Shown piece after piece: positions 34,633 to 44,153 of a stretch of DNA of 64,000 nucleotides. Numbering within the stretch: position 1 is the stretch's first letter; each line of letters starts with the position of its first letter. The stretch comes from Oceanobacter antarcticus. GTDB taxonomy: Bacteria > Pseudomonadota > Gammaproteobacteria > Pseudomonadales > Oceanobacteraceae. The stretch spans positions 72,617 through 136,616 of the forward strand of contig NZ_JBBKTX010000014.1 in NCBI RefSeq assembly GCF_044962685.1. The letters are read 5' to 3'. The notes under the pieces are model-generated. The model was not told the origin of the DNA. It worked only from the letters and a program-made list of their open reading frames with translations, and did no database searches. The position numbers and the translations under genes were made by a program.

Positions 34633-35867
34633 TGGCAAATGCGCAGGCAGGTCAAATGCTGGTAGGACTGGACATTGGAACGTCCAAAATCGTTGCGATT
34701 GTTGGTGAAGTGACATCGGAAGGCGGTATTGAAATTGTCGGACTTGGCAGTCACCCCAGTCGTGGTATGAAAAAAGGCGTGGTGGTTAATATTGAATCCA
34801 CCGTTCAGTCTATTCGTCGTGCTGTTGAAGAAGCAGAATTAATGGCTGGTTGCACTATTCATTCGGTTTATGCCGGTATTGCTGGTAGTCATGTGCAATC
34901 ACAAAACTCGAATGGTGTGGTTGCGGTACGTGGTGCCGAAATAACCGAAGCGGATGTGGAACGCGTTATTGACGCAGCCCAGGCTGTTGCTATTCCGCAA
35001 GACCGCCGCACAATTCATGTATTGCCGCAGGAATATTCGGTTGATCATCAGGAAGGTATTCGCGAACCGGTCGGTATGGCTGGAGTCCGTCTCGAAGCCA
35101 AGGTACACCTGGTTACTGCAGCGGTTAACGCAGCGCAGAATATTGAACGCTGTGTGCAGCGCTGTGACCTCAGTACGGATGATATTATTCTTGAACAACT
35201 GGCGTCCAGTTATGCGGTCTTGACCGATGATGAGCGGGAGCTGGGTGTGTGTATGGTGGATATTGGTGGTGGTACCACGGATATTGCTATTTTTACCGAT
35301 GGGGCGATTCGTCATACGGCGGTTATTCCCATTGCTGGCGACCAGGTCACCAATGATATTGCAATGGCATTATTGACACCGACCCAGCATGCAGAAGCCA
35401 TAAAAATCAAATACGCCTGTGCGTTGCGTCAGCTGGCGCACGAAGATGAGATGATTAACGTCCCCAGTGTCGGAGAGCGCCCGCCACGTCAGCTGTCACG
35501 GCAGTCTTTGGCGGAGGTTGTCGAACCTCGATATGATGAATTATTTTCCCTGATTCAGGCAGAATTGCGTAGAAGTGGCTATGATGAACTAATACCTGCT
35601 GGGGTTGTACTGACGGGTGGTACTTCAAAAATGGAAGGTGTTGTGGAATTGGCTGAAGAAATATTTCATATGCCTGTCCGGTTGGCTCGTCCACACGGGG
35701 TTTCGGGGTTAACGGATATAATTAATAACCCTATTTATAGTACTGCCGTGGGGTTGCTTCTTTATGCGGCCAAACAACCTAAAAATAAGCCAGCAGCCAT
35801 AATTGAAGATAAGTCACATTCCGGGCTGTTTGCCCAGTTATCCGAATGGATAAAAGGTAATTTTTAG
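34632..35867 (+). CDS. ftsA: Cell division protein FtsA
   Basis: This 411-residue actin-like protein tethers FtsZ to the membrane. Marks are VGLDIGTSKIVAIVGEV (phosphate 1), VDIGGGTTDIAIFTDG (phosphate 2) and VVLTGGTSKMEG (adenosine). The C-terminal amphipathic helix, LFAQLSEWIKGNF, is the membrane anchor. Between ftsA and ftsZ lie 40 bases. Confidence 0.98.
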   Translation: MANAQAGQMLVGLDIGTSKIVAIVGEVTSEGGIEIVGLGSHPSRGMKKGVVVNIESTVQSIRRAVEEAELMAGCTIHSVYAGIAGSHVQSQNSNGVVAVRGAEITEADVERVIDAAQAVAIPQDRRTIHVLPQEYSVDHQEGIREPVGMAGVRLEAKVHLVTAAVNAAQNIERCVQRCDLSTDDIILEQLASSYAVLTDDERELGVCMVDIGGGTTDIAIFTDGAIRHTAVIPIAGDQVTNDIAMALLTPTQHAEAIKIKYACALRQLAHEDEMINVPSVGERPPRQLSRQSLAEVVEPRYDELFSLIQAELRRSGYDELIPAGVVLTGGTSKMEGVVELAEEIFHMPVRLARPHGVSGLTDIINNPIYSTAVGLLLYAAKQPKNKPAAIIEDKSHSGLFAQLSEWIKGNF

Positions 35868-35907
35868 TATTTAATGTACAAGTGCGTAGCAGAGAGGGGG
35901 GTGCGTC

Positions 35908-37122
35908 ATGTCATTTGGAAAAGAAGGCGATATGTTTGAATTAGCAGACGATGTGCTGGAAAACGCGATAATCAAGGTTATCGGTGTTGGTGGCGGCGGC
36001 GGTAATGCTGTTCAGCACATGGTAGAAAGCAATATTGACGGCGTAGAGTTTATTTGTGCCAATACGGATGCGCAGGCATTACGTAATGTGGGTGCTCGCT
36101 CTGTTATTCAGCTGGGTTCTGGTTTGACCAAGGGGTTGGGTGCTGGTGCCAATCCTGACGTTGGTCGTCAGGCTGCAATGGAAGACCGCGAGCGTATCGC
36201 AGAGGCGCTTAAAGGTGCTGATATGGTCTTTATCACTGCAGGTATGGGTGGCGGAACCGGTACTGGTGGTGCGCCTGTAGTGGCTGAAATTGCTCGCGAA
36301 CTGGGAATCCTGACTGTTGCTGTGGTAACACGGCCATTCTCGTTCGAAGGCAAAAAACGCATGGCGATGGCTGAAATCGGATTGAAGCAGTTAAGCGAAC
36401 ATGTGGATTCGTTGATCACTATTCCGAACGAAAAGCTCCTGTCGGTACTGGGGAAGGGCACCACGCTGATGGATGCTTTCCGCACTGCGAATGATGTGTT
36501 GCATGGTGCTGTCAAGGGGATCGCCGATCTGATTACCCAGCAGGGTATGATTAACGTTGACTTTGCTGACGTGCGCACAGTGATGTCCGAAATGGGACAA
36601 GCCATGATGGGAAGCGGTTCTGCCAGTGGCGAAAATCGCGCTCGCAAGGCCGCAGAAGCTGCCGTTGGCAGTCCGTTACTGGAAGACGTTAATCTCAAGG
36701 GTGCGCGCGGTATTCTGGTCAATGTTACTGCAGGGTTTGATTTGTCTCTGGGTGAGTTTTCCGAAGTTGGCGATATTATTGGCGAATACGCTGCAGAAGA
36801 TGCAACCGTCGTTGTGGGCACTGTCATCGACCCAGAAATGAGTGATGAGTTGCGCGTAACGGTGGTCGCTACTGGCCTGAATTACCATGCTTCTGCGTCA
36901 GCCTCTGTTGCTGCAGCAGAACCTCGCCCGAAAAAAGTGGTCGATAACGCACCGGCACCAAAACGTGCTGATGGCACTACCGACTACAACAAACTGGATC
37001 GCCCGGCGGTGAGTCGTCAGGCTGGAGCTGGAGCACAGGCGGCGACAAGAGCAGAGCCACAAACACGACAGGATATGGAATATCTGGATATACCTGCTTT
37101 TTTGCGTCGTCAGGCAGATTGA
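35908..37122 (+). CDS. ftsZ: Cell division GTPase FtsZ
   Basis: This 404-residue tubulin-like GTPase forms the division ring. The GTP loop is GGGTGTG (114-120), and the T7 loop region is NVDFADVRTVM. The C-terminal peptide YLDIPAFLRRQAD (392-404) binds FtsA and ZipA. A strong site GAGGGGGGTG precedes the ATG, but an inner ATG at residue 9 (MFELADD) is closer to the start used in E. coli. The linker (about 325-390) is variable and rich in alanine and proline. A terminator follows. Confidence 0.98.
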   Translation: MSFGKEGDMFELADDVLENAIIKVIGVGGGGGNAVQHMVESNIDGVEFICANTDAQALRNVGARSVIQLGSGLTKGLGAGANPDVGRQAAMEDRERIAEALKGADMVFITAGMGGGTGTGGAPVVAEIARELGILTVAVVTRPFSFEGKKRMAMAEIGLKQLSEHVDSLITIPNEKLLSVLGKGTTLMDAFRTANDVLHGAVKGIADLITQQGMINVDFADVRTVMSEMGQAMMGSGSASGENRARKAAEAAVGSPLLEDVNLKGARGILVNVTAGFDLSLGEFSEVGDIIGEYAAEDATVVVGTVIDPEMSDELRVTVVATGLNYHASASASVAAAEPRPKKVVDNAPAPKRADGTTDYNKLDRPAVSRQAGAGAQAATRAEPQTRQDMEYLDIPAFLRRQAD

Positions 37123-37129
37123 GTCAAAA

Positions 37130-37155
37130 AGAGCACGCCACTGGCGTGTTCTTTC
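37130..37155 (+). terminator. Intrinsic terminator after ftsZ
   Basis: AGAGCACGCC (37130-37139) pairs with GGCGTGTTCT (37143-37152), with one G-U pair and loop ACT, followed by TTC. The T-run is short, so termination may be partial and lpxC may receive some read-through. Confidence 0.6.
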
Positions 37156-37160
37156 ATTCC

Positions 37161-37169
37161 TGCTATAAT
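37161..37169 (+). promoter_or_regulatory. Extended -10 promoter element for lpxC
   Basis: TGCTATAAT fits an extended -10 (TGnTATAAT), 55 bases before the lpxC start. The -35 region overlaps the ftsZ terminator stem and is poor, which an extended -10 can tolerate. Confidence 0.6.
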
Positions 37170-37223
37170 CTTTGGATCTATTTTTTTGTATAAAAAACGC
37201 CCGATAATGGCAGGATTGTCAGA

Positions 37224-38132
37224 ATGATCCCTCAACGCACTCTAAAGAACACTATTCGCGCGTCAGGTGTAGGCCTTCACTCCGGTGAAAAGGTCTATCT
37301 GACTTTGAAGCCAGCCCCGGTCAACACAGGGATTGTGTTCCGTCGAACTGACCTTGACCCCGTTGTCGATATTCCTGCGCATGCGTTGAATGTTGGTGAA
37401 ACGACCCTGTCTACAACTCTGGTTCGTGATCATGCCAAGGTCGATACTGTGGAGCATTTGCTGTCTGCAATGGCTGGCCTTGGTATCGATAACGCCGTTG
37501 TGGAAGTCAGTGCTCGCGAAGTACCTATTATGGACGGTAGCTCTGGCCCGTTTGTCTTTTTACTGCAATCGGCCGGCTTGATGGAACAGGGCGCACCAAA
37601 GCGGTTTATTCGTATCAAACGTCGTATTGAAGTCAAAGAACGCGACAAAACGGCTGCTTTTTTGCCTTACGATGGCTTCAAGGTGTCTTTTGAAATTGAT
37701 TTTGATCACCCTGTGCTGAAACAGAGTGTGCAGAAGGCCAGCCTGGATTTCTCCTCGACCTCGTATGTCAAGGAAGTCAGTCGTGCTCGTACCTTTGGCT
37801 TTACCAAGGATCTGGAGTACATGCGCGCCAAGAACCTGGCACTGGGCGGTAGTGTCAAGAATGCGATTGTGGTGGATGATTATCGTGTCCTGAACGAAGA
37901 CGGTCTGCGCTATGAAGATGAGTTCGTCAAACACAAGATTCTTGATGCCGTTGGTGATTTGTATTTACTCGGCCACAGTCTGATTGGTGAATACATTGGC
38001 TACAAGTCTGGTCATGGCCTGAACAATCGTTTGCTGCGCGAATTACTCGCTCATGAAGATGCGTGGGAATTTGTCGAGTTTAGTGAAGAAGCTGCACCGA
38101 TTACTTATATGCGTCCAGCTGCCGCTGGTTAA
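37224..38132 (+). CDS. lpxC: UDP-3-O-acyl-GlcNAc deacetylase
   Basis: This 302-residue zinc enzyme performs the committed step of lipid A synthesis. The zinc ligands His78 (TVEHLLSA), His237 and Asp241 (HKILDAVGD) are present, and SGHGLNN contains the general acid His. The length matches E. coli LpxC (305). It has its own promoter candidate and a terminator behind it, so it can be expressed apart from ftsZ. Confidence 0.99.
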   Translation: MIPQRTLKNTIRASGVGLHSGEKVYLTLKPAPVNTGIVFRRTDLDPVVDIPAHALNVGETTLSTTLVRDHAKVDTVEHLLSAMAGLGIDNAVVEVSAREVPIMDGSSGPFVFLLQSAGLMEQGAPKRFIRIKRRIEVKERDKTAAFLPYDGFKVSFEIDFDHPVLKQSVQKASLDFSSTSYVKEVSRARTFGFTKDLEYMRAKNLALGGSVKNAIVVDDYRVLNEDGLRYEDEFVKHKILDAVGDLYLLGHSLIGEYIGYKSGHGLNNRLLRELLAHEDAWEFVEFSEEAAPITYMRPAAAG

Positions 38133-38163
38133 GTGCTTCTGAAAAATGCTGTAGTAATATCTC

Positions 38164-38191
38164 AAGGCCATAGTAATATGGCCTTATTTTT
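38164..38191 (+). terminator. Intrinsic terminator after lpxC
   Basis: AAGGCCATA and TATGGCCTT form a perfect 9-bp stem with a 4-base loop, followed by ATTTTTG. This is the end of the dcw transcript. Confidence 0.85.
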
Positions 38192-38320
38192 GTCTGTCTG
38201 TTGGTGAATTGTAATGGGTTTGGCTGTTGTGAAAGCTCCGGTTGTGCTGCGGTCAGTAGGGCATGGGCCTGACAAGCAAGTCTGTACGTGTATCCGTCTG
38301 GTTCACTTACCTGGTTATTT

Positions 38321-39250
38321 ATGAACATTATTGTTGTTGGTCAGCGTCACGGTGAGTCCCGGACTTACCGATTGACCACACCTGCGAGGACGTTGCTGTT
38401 TGGCTGTCTTGTGGCACTGCCTTTTGCGATGGGGGCGGCAGGCTTTTGGCTGGCTGATTGGCTGGCTGATGAAGATTTTTCTCTGGAGCCGATGGCAGCA
38501 GAGGCATGGGAAAATGATCTCAGCCTGCAGCGTCAGGAGCTGGAACAAATCCGTATTCAGACCGATCAGGAGCTACAAGCTCTGACGGTCAAATTGGCAG
38601 AATTGCAGTCGCGCTTGATGCGTCTTGACGCCCTCGGCGAACGTCTGGTTGATGTTGCCAACCTGGAAGCGGAAGAATTCGATTTCTCCATGGCACCTGC
38701 TCTGGGTGGGCCGGGATCGATAGGAGAAGCCTACGAGGCACCGGAAATCAGCGATGTACTGAATGACTTGGCAGATCGGATTGGCCATCGTGAGCAACAA
38801 CTGGAAGTGCTGGACGACCTGATGTCTGCCCGGCGTCTGGATGAAGATACCTTTGTCACTGGACGGCCGATCAAGAAAGGCTGGATGTCTTCTCGCTATG
38901 GTCGCCGTGCGGATCCCTTTACCGGGCAACTGGCTTGGCATGCGGGGGTCGATTTTGCCGGTAAGCTGGGCTCTGATATTGTAGCGGTCGCGTCCGGTGT
39001 TGTGACCTGGGCGGGTGATCGTTATGGCTATGGACGGCTGGTTGAAATCAATCATGGCAACGGCTACAAAACGCGCTACGCACATTGCCTTGAGTTGAAC
39101 GTCAAGGTTGGTGATATCGTTCGCAAGGGTGATGTTATTGCCGCGATGGGCAGTAGCGGACGCTCAACCGGGCCTCATGTGCATTTTGAAGTCTTCAAGA
39201 ACGGGCGAACGGTAGACCCCTCGGCTTATATTCATCGCACTCTCCGATAG
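38321..39250 (+). CDS. Membrane-anchored M23 peptidase (LytM type)
   Basis: This 309-residue protein has a membrane anchor (about residues 28-50), a periplasmic coiled coil (about 75-115) and a C-terminal M23 domain. The zinc ligands His207 and Asp211 (HAGVD) and the HVH motif (286-288) are all present, so it is probably an active peptidoglycan endopeptidase. The start MNIIVVGQRHGES was chosen by family likeness; a GTG 33 bases upstream is possible. It lies between lpxC and secA, where enteric bacteria have secM, and may act in septum or wall remodelling. Confidence 0.9.
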   Translation: MNIIVVGQRHGESRTYRLTTPARTLLFGCLVALPFAMGAAGFWLADWLADEDFSLEPMAAEAWENDLSLQRQELEQIRIQTDQELQALTVKLAELQSRLMRLDALGERLVDVANLEAEEFDFSMAPALGGPGSIGEAYEAPEISDVLNDLADRIGHREQQLEVLDDLMSARRLDEDTFVTGRPIKKGWMSSRYGRRADPFTGQLAWHAGVDFAGKLGSDIVAVASGVVTWAGDRYGYGRLVEINHGNGYKTRYAHCLELNVKVGDIVRKGDVIAAMGSSGRSTGPHVHFEVFKNGRTVDPSAYIHRTLR

Positions 39251-39363
39251 GCATTGATCAAATTGCTGTCACCATCTCGGGCCTGTAACGTAGGCGGCGT
39301 ATAACTTGTCGTTTCGGTCTGTCCGGGCCTCACTGTATTTGCAAATTGGATAGTTAGAATCAC

Positions 39364-42096
39364 ATGATGGGTAATATTTTCCGCACGCTCTTCGGCAGTA
39401 AAAATAGCCGGGAACTGAAGCGCATGGGTAAGCTGGTTGAGCAGGTCAATAGCTACGAAGAAGCGCAACAAGCGCTTACTGATATAGAGCTGCAGGCAAA
39501 AACAGCCGAATTAAAACAACGCCTGAATCAGGGTGAAAAACTTGACGACTTGCTGCCTGAAGCGTTTGCAGTCTGTCGCGAAGCCAGTCGTCGGGTTATG
39601 GGCATGCGCCACTTTGATGTTCAGCTGATTGGTGGTATCACCCTGCATGAAGGACGTATTGCCGAAATGCGTACCGGTGAAGGTAAAACCCTGGTGGGTA
39701 CCTTGCCGACGTATCTGAATGCATTAACTGGCAAGTGCGTTAATGTCGTCACGGTGAACGATTACCTTGCCCGTCGTGATGCCGAATGGATGCGCCCGTT
39801 GTATGAATTTTTGGGTTTGACGGTCGGTGTGGTTGTGCCTGGTCAACAAACAGCCGAAAAGCGCGAGCAATATCAAGCAGATATTGTATATGGAACGAAC
39901 AACGAATTTGGCTTTGATTACTTGCGCGACAACATGGCCTTTTCCGTAGAGGACAAGGTTCAGCGTGATCTGTACTTTGCTATTGTCGATGAAGTGGACT
40001 CCATCCTGATTGACGAAGCCCGTACACCACTGATTATTTCCGGCCCCGCCCAGGATAACTCCGAACTTTACCGCAAAATAAATCTGCTGGCTCCCAAGTT
40101 GCAAAAGGGTGAGCTGGATGAAGAAGATAATCCTATTTCCGGTCACTTTATTATCGATGAAAAAAGTCGTTCAATTGAGATGACAGAAGAAGGTCACGAG
40201 TTTGTTGAAGAGATGCTGGTTGCTGAAGGTCTTCTCGAAGCGGGTGAAAGCCTCTACGCAACGCAAAATCTTAACCTGCTGCACCATGTCCATTCGGCTT
40301 TGCGGGCGCATGCGATTTATAGCAAAAATGTCGACTATATCGTTCAAAATGGTCAGATTGTGATCGTTGATGAACATACCGGGCGAACCATGCCCGGACG
40401 ACGCTGGAGTGAAGGTCTGCACCAGGCCATCGAGGCAAAAGAAGGTGTGCGTATTCAGGCAGAAAGCCAGACGCTGGCTTCTACTACCTTCCAGAACTAC
40501 TTTCGGTTGTACGAAAAGCTGGCTGGTATGACCGGGACTGCGGACACCGAAGCTTTCGAGTTCCACCAGATTTACGGCCTGGATGTTGTGGTTATTCCTA
40601 CCAACAAGCAGGTACAGCGAACCGATTATAATGACGTGATCTACGCTACGGTGCCAGAGAAGTATGACGCTGTTGTTGAGGAGATTCGTGCCGTCATTGA
40701 ATTGAAGCGGCCGGTTCTGGTTGGCACTGCATCCATTGAATCATCCGAATATGTTTCCGGTTTACTACAAAAAGCCGGTATTCCCCACAATGTTCTGAAC
40801 GCCAAGGAAAATGCCCGTGAGGCGGAAATTATTGCCGATGCCGGTCGTCCCGGGGCCGTAACCATTGCTACCAATATGGCGGGTCGTGGTACTGACATCA
40901 TGTTGGGTGGTAACTGGGAGTCCGAGATTTCGCGCCTGGATAATCCATCTGACGACGACATCGAGGCGATCAAGCTGGACTGGAAAACGCGTCACGATGC
41001 GGTTTTGGAAGCCGGTGGTTTACATATTGTCGGGACGGAGCGGCACGAGTCGCGCCGTATCGACAATCAGTTACGTGGCCGTGCGGGCCGTCAGGGGGAT
41101 CCAGGTTCTACTCGCTTCTTCTTGTCGCTGGATGATAGCTTGATGCGCATGTTTATGTCTGAACGTATGCGCGGAATGATGCAGGCGTTAGGCATGAAGG
41201 ATGGTGAATCGATCGAACACAAAATGGTCACCAATGCGGTCGAGAAGGCACAACGCAAGGTCGAAGGCCGCAACTTTGATATTCGTAAGCAGTTGCTGGA
41301 ATACGACGATGTGGCCAACGACCAGCGCCGCGTTGTGTATGAACAGCGTAATGACCTGATGGCGATGGAGGATATCGGCGATATCATCACAACGATACGC
41401 AAGGATGTGATGGAAGACGCAGTCAGCGATTATATCGCGCCACAAAGTCTGGAAGAGCAGTGGGATATCGCTGGGCTGGAAGCGCATCTGAGTGCTGAAT
41501 TTAATGTCGAATTGCCGATTCAGCAGTGGTTGGATGCCGAAGACAAACTGTATGAGGAAACCCTGCGTGAACGCATTGCGGATACCGTTGAGCAAGCCTA
41601 CAAAGACAAGGAGGCCTCGGTTGGTCGTGAAACCCTGCGTATCTTCGAAAAACAGGTGATGCTACAGATTGTTGATAATCTCTGGAAAGAGCACCTGGCG
41701 ACCATGGATCACCTGCGCCAGGGTATTCATCTGCGTGGTTATGGCCAGAAAAATCCGAAGCAAGAATATAAACGTGAATCGTTTAACCTGTTTCAGGAGC
41801 TGCTTGGCAATATCAAGCGCGAGACCATTCGGGTGCTGTCTCACGTCAAGGTTCGTGAAGAATCTGAAGTCCGTGAAATGGAAGAGAAGCGACGAGCCGA
41901 AGCGGAAGCCCAGGCGCAACTGGCCAAATACGAGCACGAAACCACCAGTGGTATGGTTGCAGACGAGCCAGTTGCGGCAGCTGGAGATGATCAGGTGCAA
42001 CCGTTTGTCCGTGATGAGCGCAAAGTAGGACGTAATGAACCTTGCCCGTGTGGTTCTGGTAAAAAATACAAGCATTGTCATGGCACATTGTCATAA
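39364..42096 (+). CDS. secA: Preprotein translocase ATPase SecA
   Basis: This 910-residue motor pushes preproteins through SecYEG. Marks are the Walker A loop MRTGEGKT (Lys108), DEVDSILIDEAR as Walker B, NMAGRGTDIMLGG, and the C-terminal zinc finger CPCGSGKKYKHCHG that binds SecB and lipid. The first two codons are both ATG. No secM gene or clear arrest peptide lies upstream; the 113-base gap has no obvious gene. Confidence 0.99.
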   Translation: MMGNIFRTLFGSKNSRELKRMGKLVEQVNSYEEAQQALTDIELQAKTAELKQRLNQGEKLDDLLPEAFAVCREASRRVMGMRHFDVQLIGGITLHEGRIAEMRTGEGKTLVGTLPTYLNALTGKCVNVVTVNDYLARRDAEWMRPLYEFLGLTVGVVVPGQQTAEKREQYQADIVYGTNNEFGFDYLRDNMAFSVEDKVQRDLYFAIVDEVDSILIDEARTPLIISGPAQDNSELYRKINLLAPKLQKGELDEEDNPISGHFIIDEKSRSIEMTEEGHEFVEEMLVAEGLLEAGESLYATQNLNLLHHVHSALRAHAIYSKNVDYIVQNGQIVIVDEHTGRTMPGRRWSEGLHQAIEAKEGVRIQAESQTLASTTFQNYFRLYEKLAGMTGTADTEAFEFHQIYGLDVVVIPTNKQVQRTDYNDVIYATVPEKYDAVVEEIRAVIELKRPVLVGTASIESSEYVSGLLQKAGIPHNVLNAKENAREAEIIADAGRPGAVTIATNMAGRGTDIMLGGNWESEISRLDNPSDDDIEAIKLDWKTRHDAVLEAGGLHIVGTERHESRRIDNQLRGRAGRQGDPGSTRFFLSLDDSLMRMFMSERMRGMMQALGMKDGESIEHKMVTNAVEKAQRKVEGRNFDIRKQLLEYDDVANDQRRVVYEQRNDLMAMEDIGDIITTIRKDVMEDAVSDYIAPQSLEEQWDIAGLEAHLSAEFNVELPIQQWLDAEDKLYEETLRERIADTVEQAYKDKEASVGRETLRIFEKQVMLQIVDNLWKEHLATMDHLRQGIHLRGYGQKNPKQEYKRESFNLFQELLGNIKRETIRVLSHVKVREESEVREMEEKRRAEAEAQAQLAKYEHETTSGMVADEPVAAAGDDQVQPFVRDERKVGRNEPCPCGSGKKYKHCHGTLS

Positions 42097-42113
42097 GGCG
42101 TAAGAGATACAAC

Positions 42114-43331
42114 ATGGCCGTTAATTTTTCAGTATTTGAGGATTTTGCAACCGTTGCCGGTGTACGGTTGGGAATAGCCCAGTCTGCGGTGCGTTACCAG
42201 AACCGCGATGATATGGTTATTTTGGAGTTGGCAGAGGGTGCCGAGGTGGCTGGCGTATTTACCCAAAATGCTTTCTGCGCGGCTCCCGTGCAGATTGCCC
42301 GTGAGCATCTCGCTGTACAGTCACCGCGTTACCTGTTGATCAATACCGGCAATGCCAATGCCGGTACCGGCAAGCAAGGGTTTGCCAATGCTCGTCGTAG
42401 CTGTGAGTTGCTGGCCGCAGCTACCGGTGTTGAGGCCAGTCAGATACTGCCGTTTTCGACCGGAGTCATTGGCGAGCCACTCAATATGGCCGCCTTTGAA
42501 CGCGGCATTCCTCTGGCATTAGCACAACTTGGCGAAGATCAGTGGGCCCGTGCAGCGCGCGGTATCATGACAACGGATACCTTGCCAAAAGGTTACTCGC
42601 ACTGCTTTGAACTGGATGGCCATGAGGTCACCATCAGTGGCATATCCAAAGGGGCTGGCATGATTAAGCCCAATATGGCAACCATGCTGGGCTTTATTGC
42701 CACCGATGCGCAGATTGACAAAATGGTACTTGAGCAGTGGTGCAAGCGTCTGGCTAATGCCTCGTTTAACCGCATTACTATCGATGGTGATACCTCAACC
42801 AACGACAGCTGTATCCTGATTGCTACTGGCCAATCGGCACTGACGATTACCGATGCCGATTCCCCCGTGGCCGAGATGCTGTTTAACGAATTAAAAATAG
42901 CCTTTCAGCTACTGGCCCAAGCCATTGTGCGTGACGGTGAAGGTGCAACCAAGTTTGTCACTGTCGAAGTTATTGAAGCTCGCGAGCCGCAAGAGGCACT
43001 GGATGTCGCCTACACGGTTGCTCATTCGCCACTGGTGAAGACCGCCATGTTTGCCTCCGATGCCAACTGGGGACGTATTCTTGCAGCAGTTGGTCGCGCC
43101 GGTGTCGCCAATATGGAACTGGATAAGATTCAGATCTGGCTTGATGACGTCCGTATCGTTGAAGATGGTGGCCGCTGTGATTCGTATACCGAAGCTGCTG
43201 GTGCTGCCATATTCAAACAGTCCGAGTTTACCGTGCGTATTGCGCTTGGACGCGGAGATGTGACCGAGACCATCTGGACGACGGATTTGTCCCATGAGTA
43301 TGTCACTATCAATGCCGATTATCGTTCCTGA
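42114..43331 (+). CDS. argJ: Bifunctional ornithine acetyltransferase / N-acetylglutamate synthase
   Basis: This 405-residue enzyme recycles acetyl groups in arginine synthesis. It cleaves itself before the catalytic threonine: Thr190 in KPNMATMLGF. Further marks are NTGNANAGTGKQG and VIGEPLNM. The start MAVNFSVFEDF was chosen by family likeness; the longer frame lies in secA. It overlaps the nudix gene by one base. An ArgE-like gene is also at the left end of the window, so this strain may have both the cyclic and linear routes, if that call holds. Confidence 0.97.
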   Translation: MAVNFSVFEDFATVAGVRLGIAQSAVRYQNRDDMVILELAEGAEVAGVFTQNAFCAAPVQIAREHLAVQSPRYLLINTGNANAGTGKQGFANARRSCELLAAATGVEASQILPFSTGVIGEPLNMAAFERGIPLALAQLGEDQWARAARGIMTTDTLPKGYSHCFELDGHEVTISGISKGAGMIKPNMATMLGFIATDAQIDKMVLEQWCKRLANASFNRITIDGDTSTNDSCILIATGQSALTITDADSPVAEMLFNELKIAFQLLAQAIVRDGEGATKFVTVEVIEAREPQEALDVAYTVAHSPLVKTAMFASDANWGRILAAVGRAGVANMELDKIQIWLDDVRIVEDGGRCDSYTEAAGAAIFKQSEFTVRIALGRGDVTETIWTTDLSHEYVTINADYRS

Positions 43332-43789
43332 TGGCTGTGAGAGATGTCGGTGATGTGAGTCACGCCGCTGTTGTTACTGAGCAATTGGCGGTAGCTGTGG
43401 CGGTGATTTGTAATCCGCAACAGCAAATCCTGATCGCAAAACGCCCGGATCATAAACATCAGGGTGGGTTGTGGGAGTTTCCAGGGGGAAAGATTGAAGC
43501 AGGTGAAACAACCGCTGCCGCCCTGGTGAGAGAGCTGGACGAAGAGCTGGGCCTGCAACTGGGTAACGACAGTATGTTACCGTTGATTGAGGTCTGCTTT
43601 GATTATCCAGACAAGTCAGTCCGACTGGATGTTTACTGGGTAGAGGTAACGGCAACAGAGGCATTGCAGGCACACGGTGCCGAAGGGCAACCGATCTGCT
43701 GGGTTGGTGCTGCTGATTTGGCCAGCTACAATTTTCCGGCAGCCAATCAGCCAGTTCTGGATGCAACACTGGGCCGTTTGAAACGTTAA
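43331..43789 (+). CDS. mutT: 8-oxo-dGTP diphosphatase MutT (Nudix)
   Basis: This 152-residue Nudix hydrolase removes oxidised dGTP from the pool and prevents A-T to C-G mutations. The Nudix box spans residues 53-75 (GKIEAGET to REL to EELGL) and is complete. QGGLWEFPGGK is typical of MutT. The N-terminus is about 15 residues longer than in E. coli. Its start overlaps the argJ stop codon. It is convergent with the DUF6164 gene 16 bases away. Confidence 0.93.
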   Translation: MAVRDVGDVSHAAVVTEQLAVAVAVICNPQQQILIAKRPDHKHQGGLWEFPGGKIEAGETTAAALVRELDEELGLQLGNDSMLPLIEVCFDYPDKSVRLDVYWVEVTATEALQAHGAEGQPICWVGAADLASYNFPAANQPVLDATLGRLKR

Positions 43790-43805
43790 GTTAGTAGTTT
43801 TTTGG

Positions 43806-44153
43806 CTACTCAAACACCGTTACAAATGGCCATACAGTCAGCATCACGATGATTCCAATACCCGCCGCGACCAGAATAAAATCTATCGGGCGTTCCCGAA
43901 AGCGATGGCGCAGGGATGGCACCGGTTGGGATGCCTCCCTGTTTTGGTCAAGCAGATCCTGTTGTACTGCGTCAATCAGCGATCTTGCCCTGTCGTAGTC
44001 ATCGGCATCGACCAGCCAAATCGCTGCCACGGATATTCCCCAACGACCAGCATGGGTTTCATAACAATGAATAGCGTGCTGTTCCAGCAAAGCCCTCACT
44101 GCATCAGCTTCTTCATCCGGCACATTGTTCAGTCTGAACAGTAACTTCGCCAT
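43806..44153 (-). CDS. DUF6164 family protein
   Basis: This 115-residue protein starts MAKLLFRLNNVPDEEADAV and continues HAIHCYETHAGRWGISVAA, the conserved part of DUF6164. A single membrane helix lies near the C-terminus (about 92-112). The soluble part looks like a small ligand-binding or signal-transducing ferredoxin-like fold, which is an inference. The function is not known. Its start overlaps the lnt stop by one base, so it is the last gene of the miaB-lnt operon. Confidence 0.85.
   Translation of the reverse strand: MAKLLFRLNNVPDEEADAVRALLEQHAIHCYETHAGRWGISVAAIWLVDADDYDRARSLIDAVQQDLLDQNREASQPVPSLRHRFRERPIDFILVAAGIGIIVMLTVWPFVTVFE

Noticed and set aside
39251..39363. secM-like arrest peptide before secA
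   Set aside because: The gap has no open frame with a signal peptide or arrest-like end.
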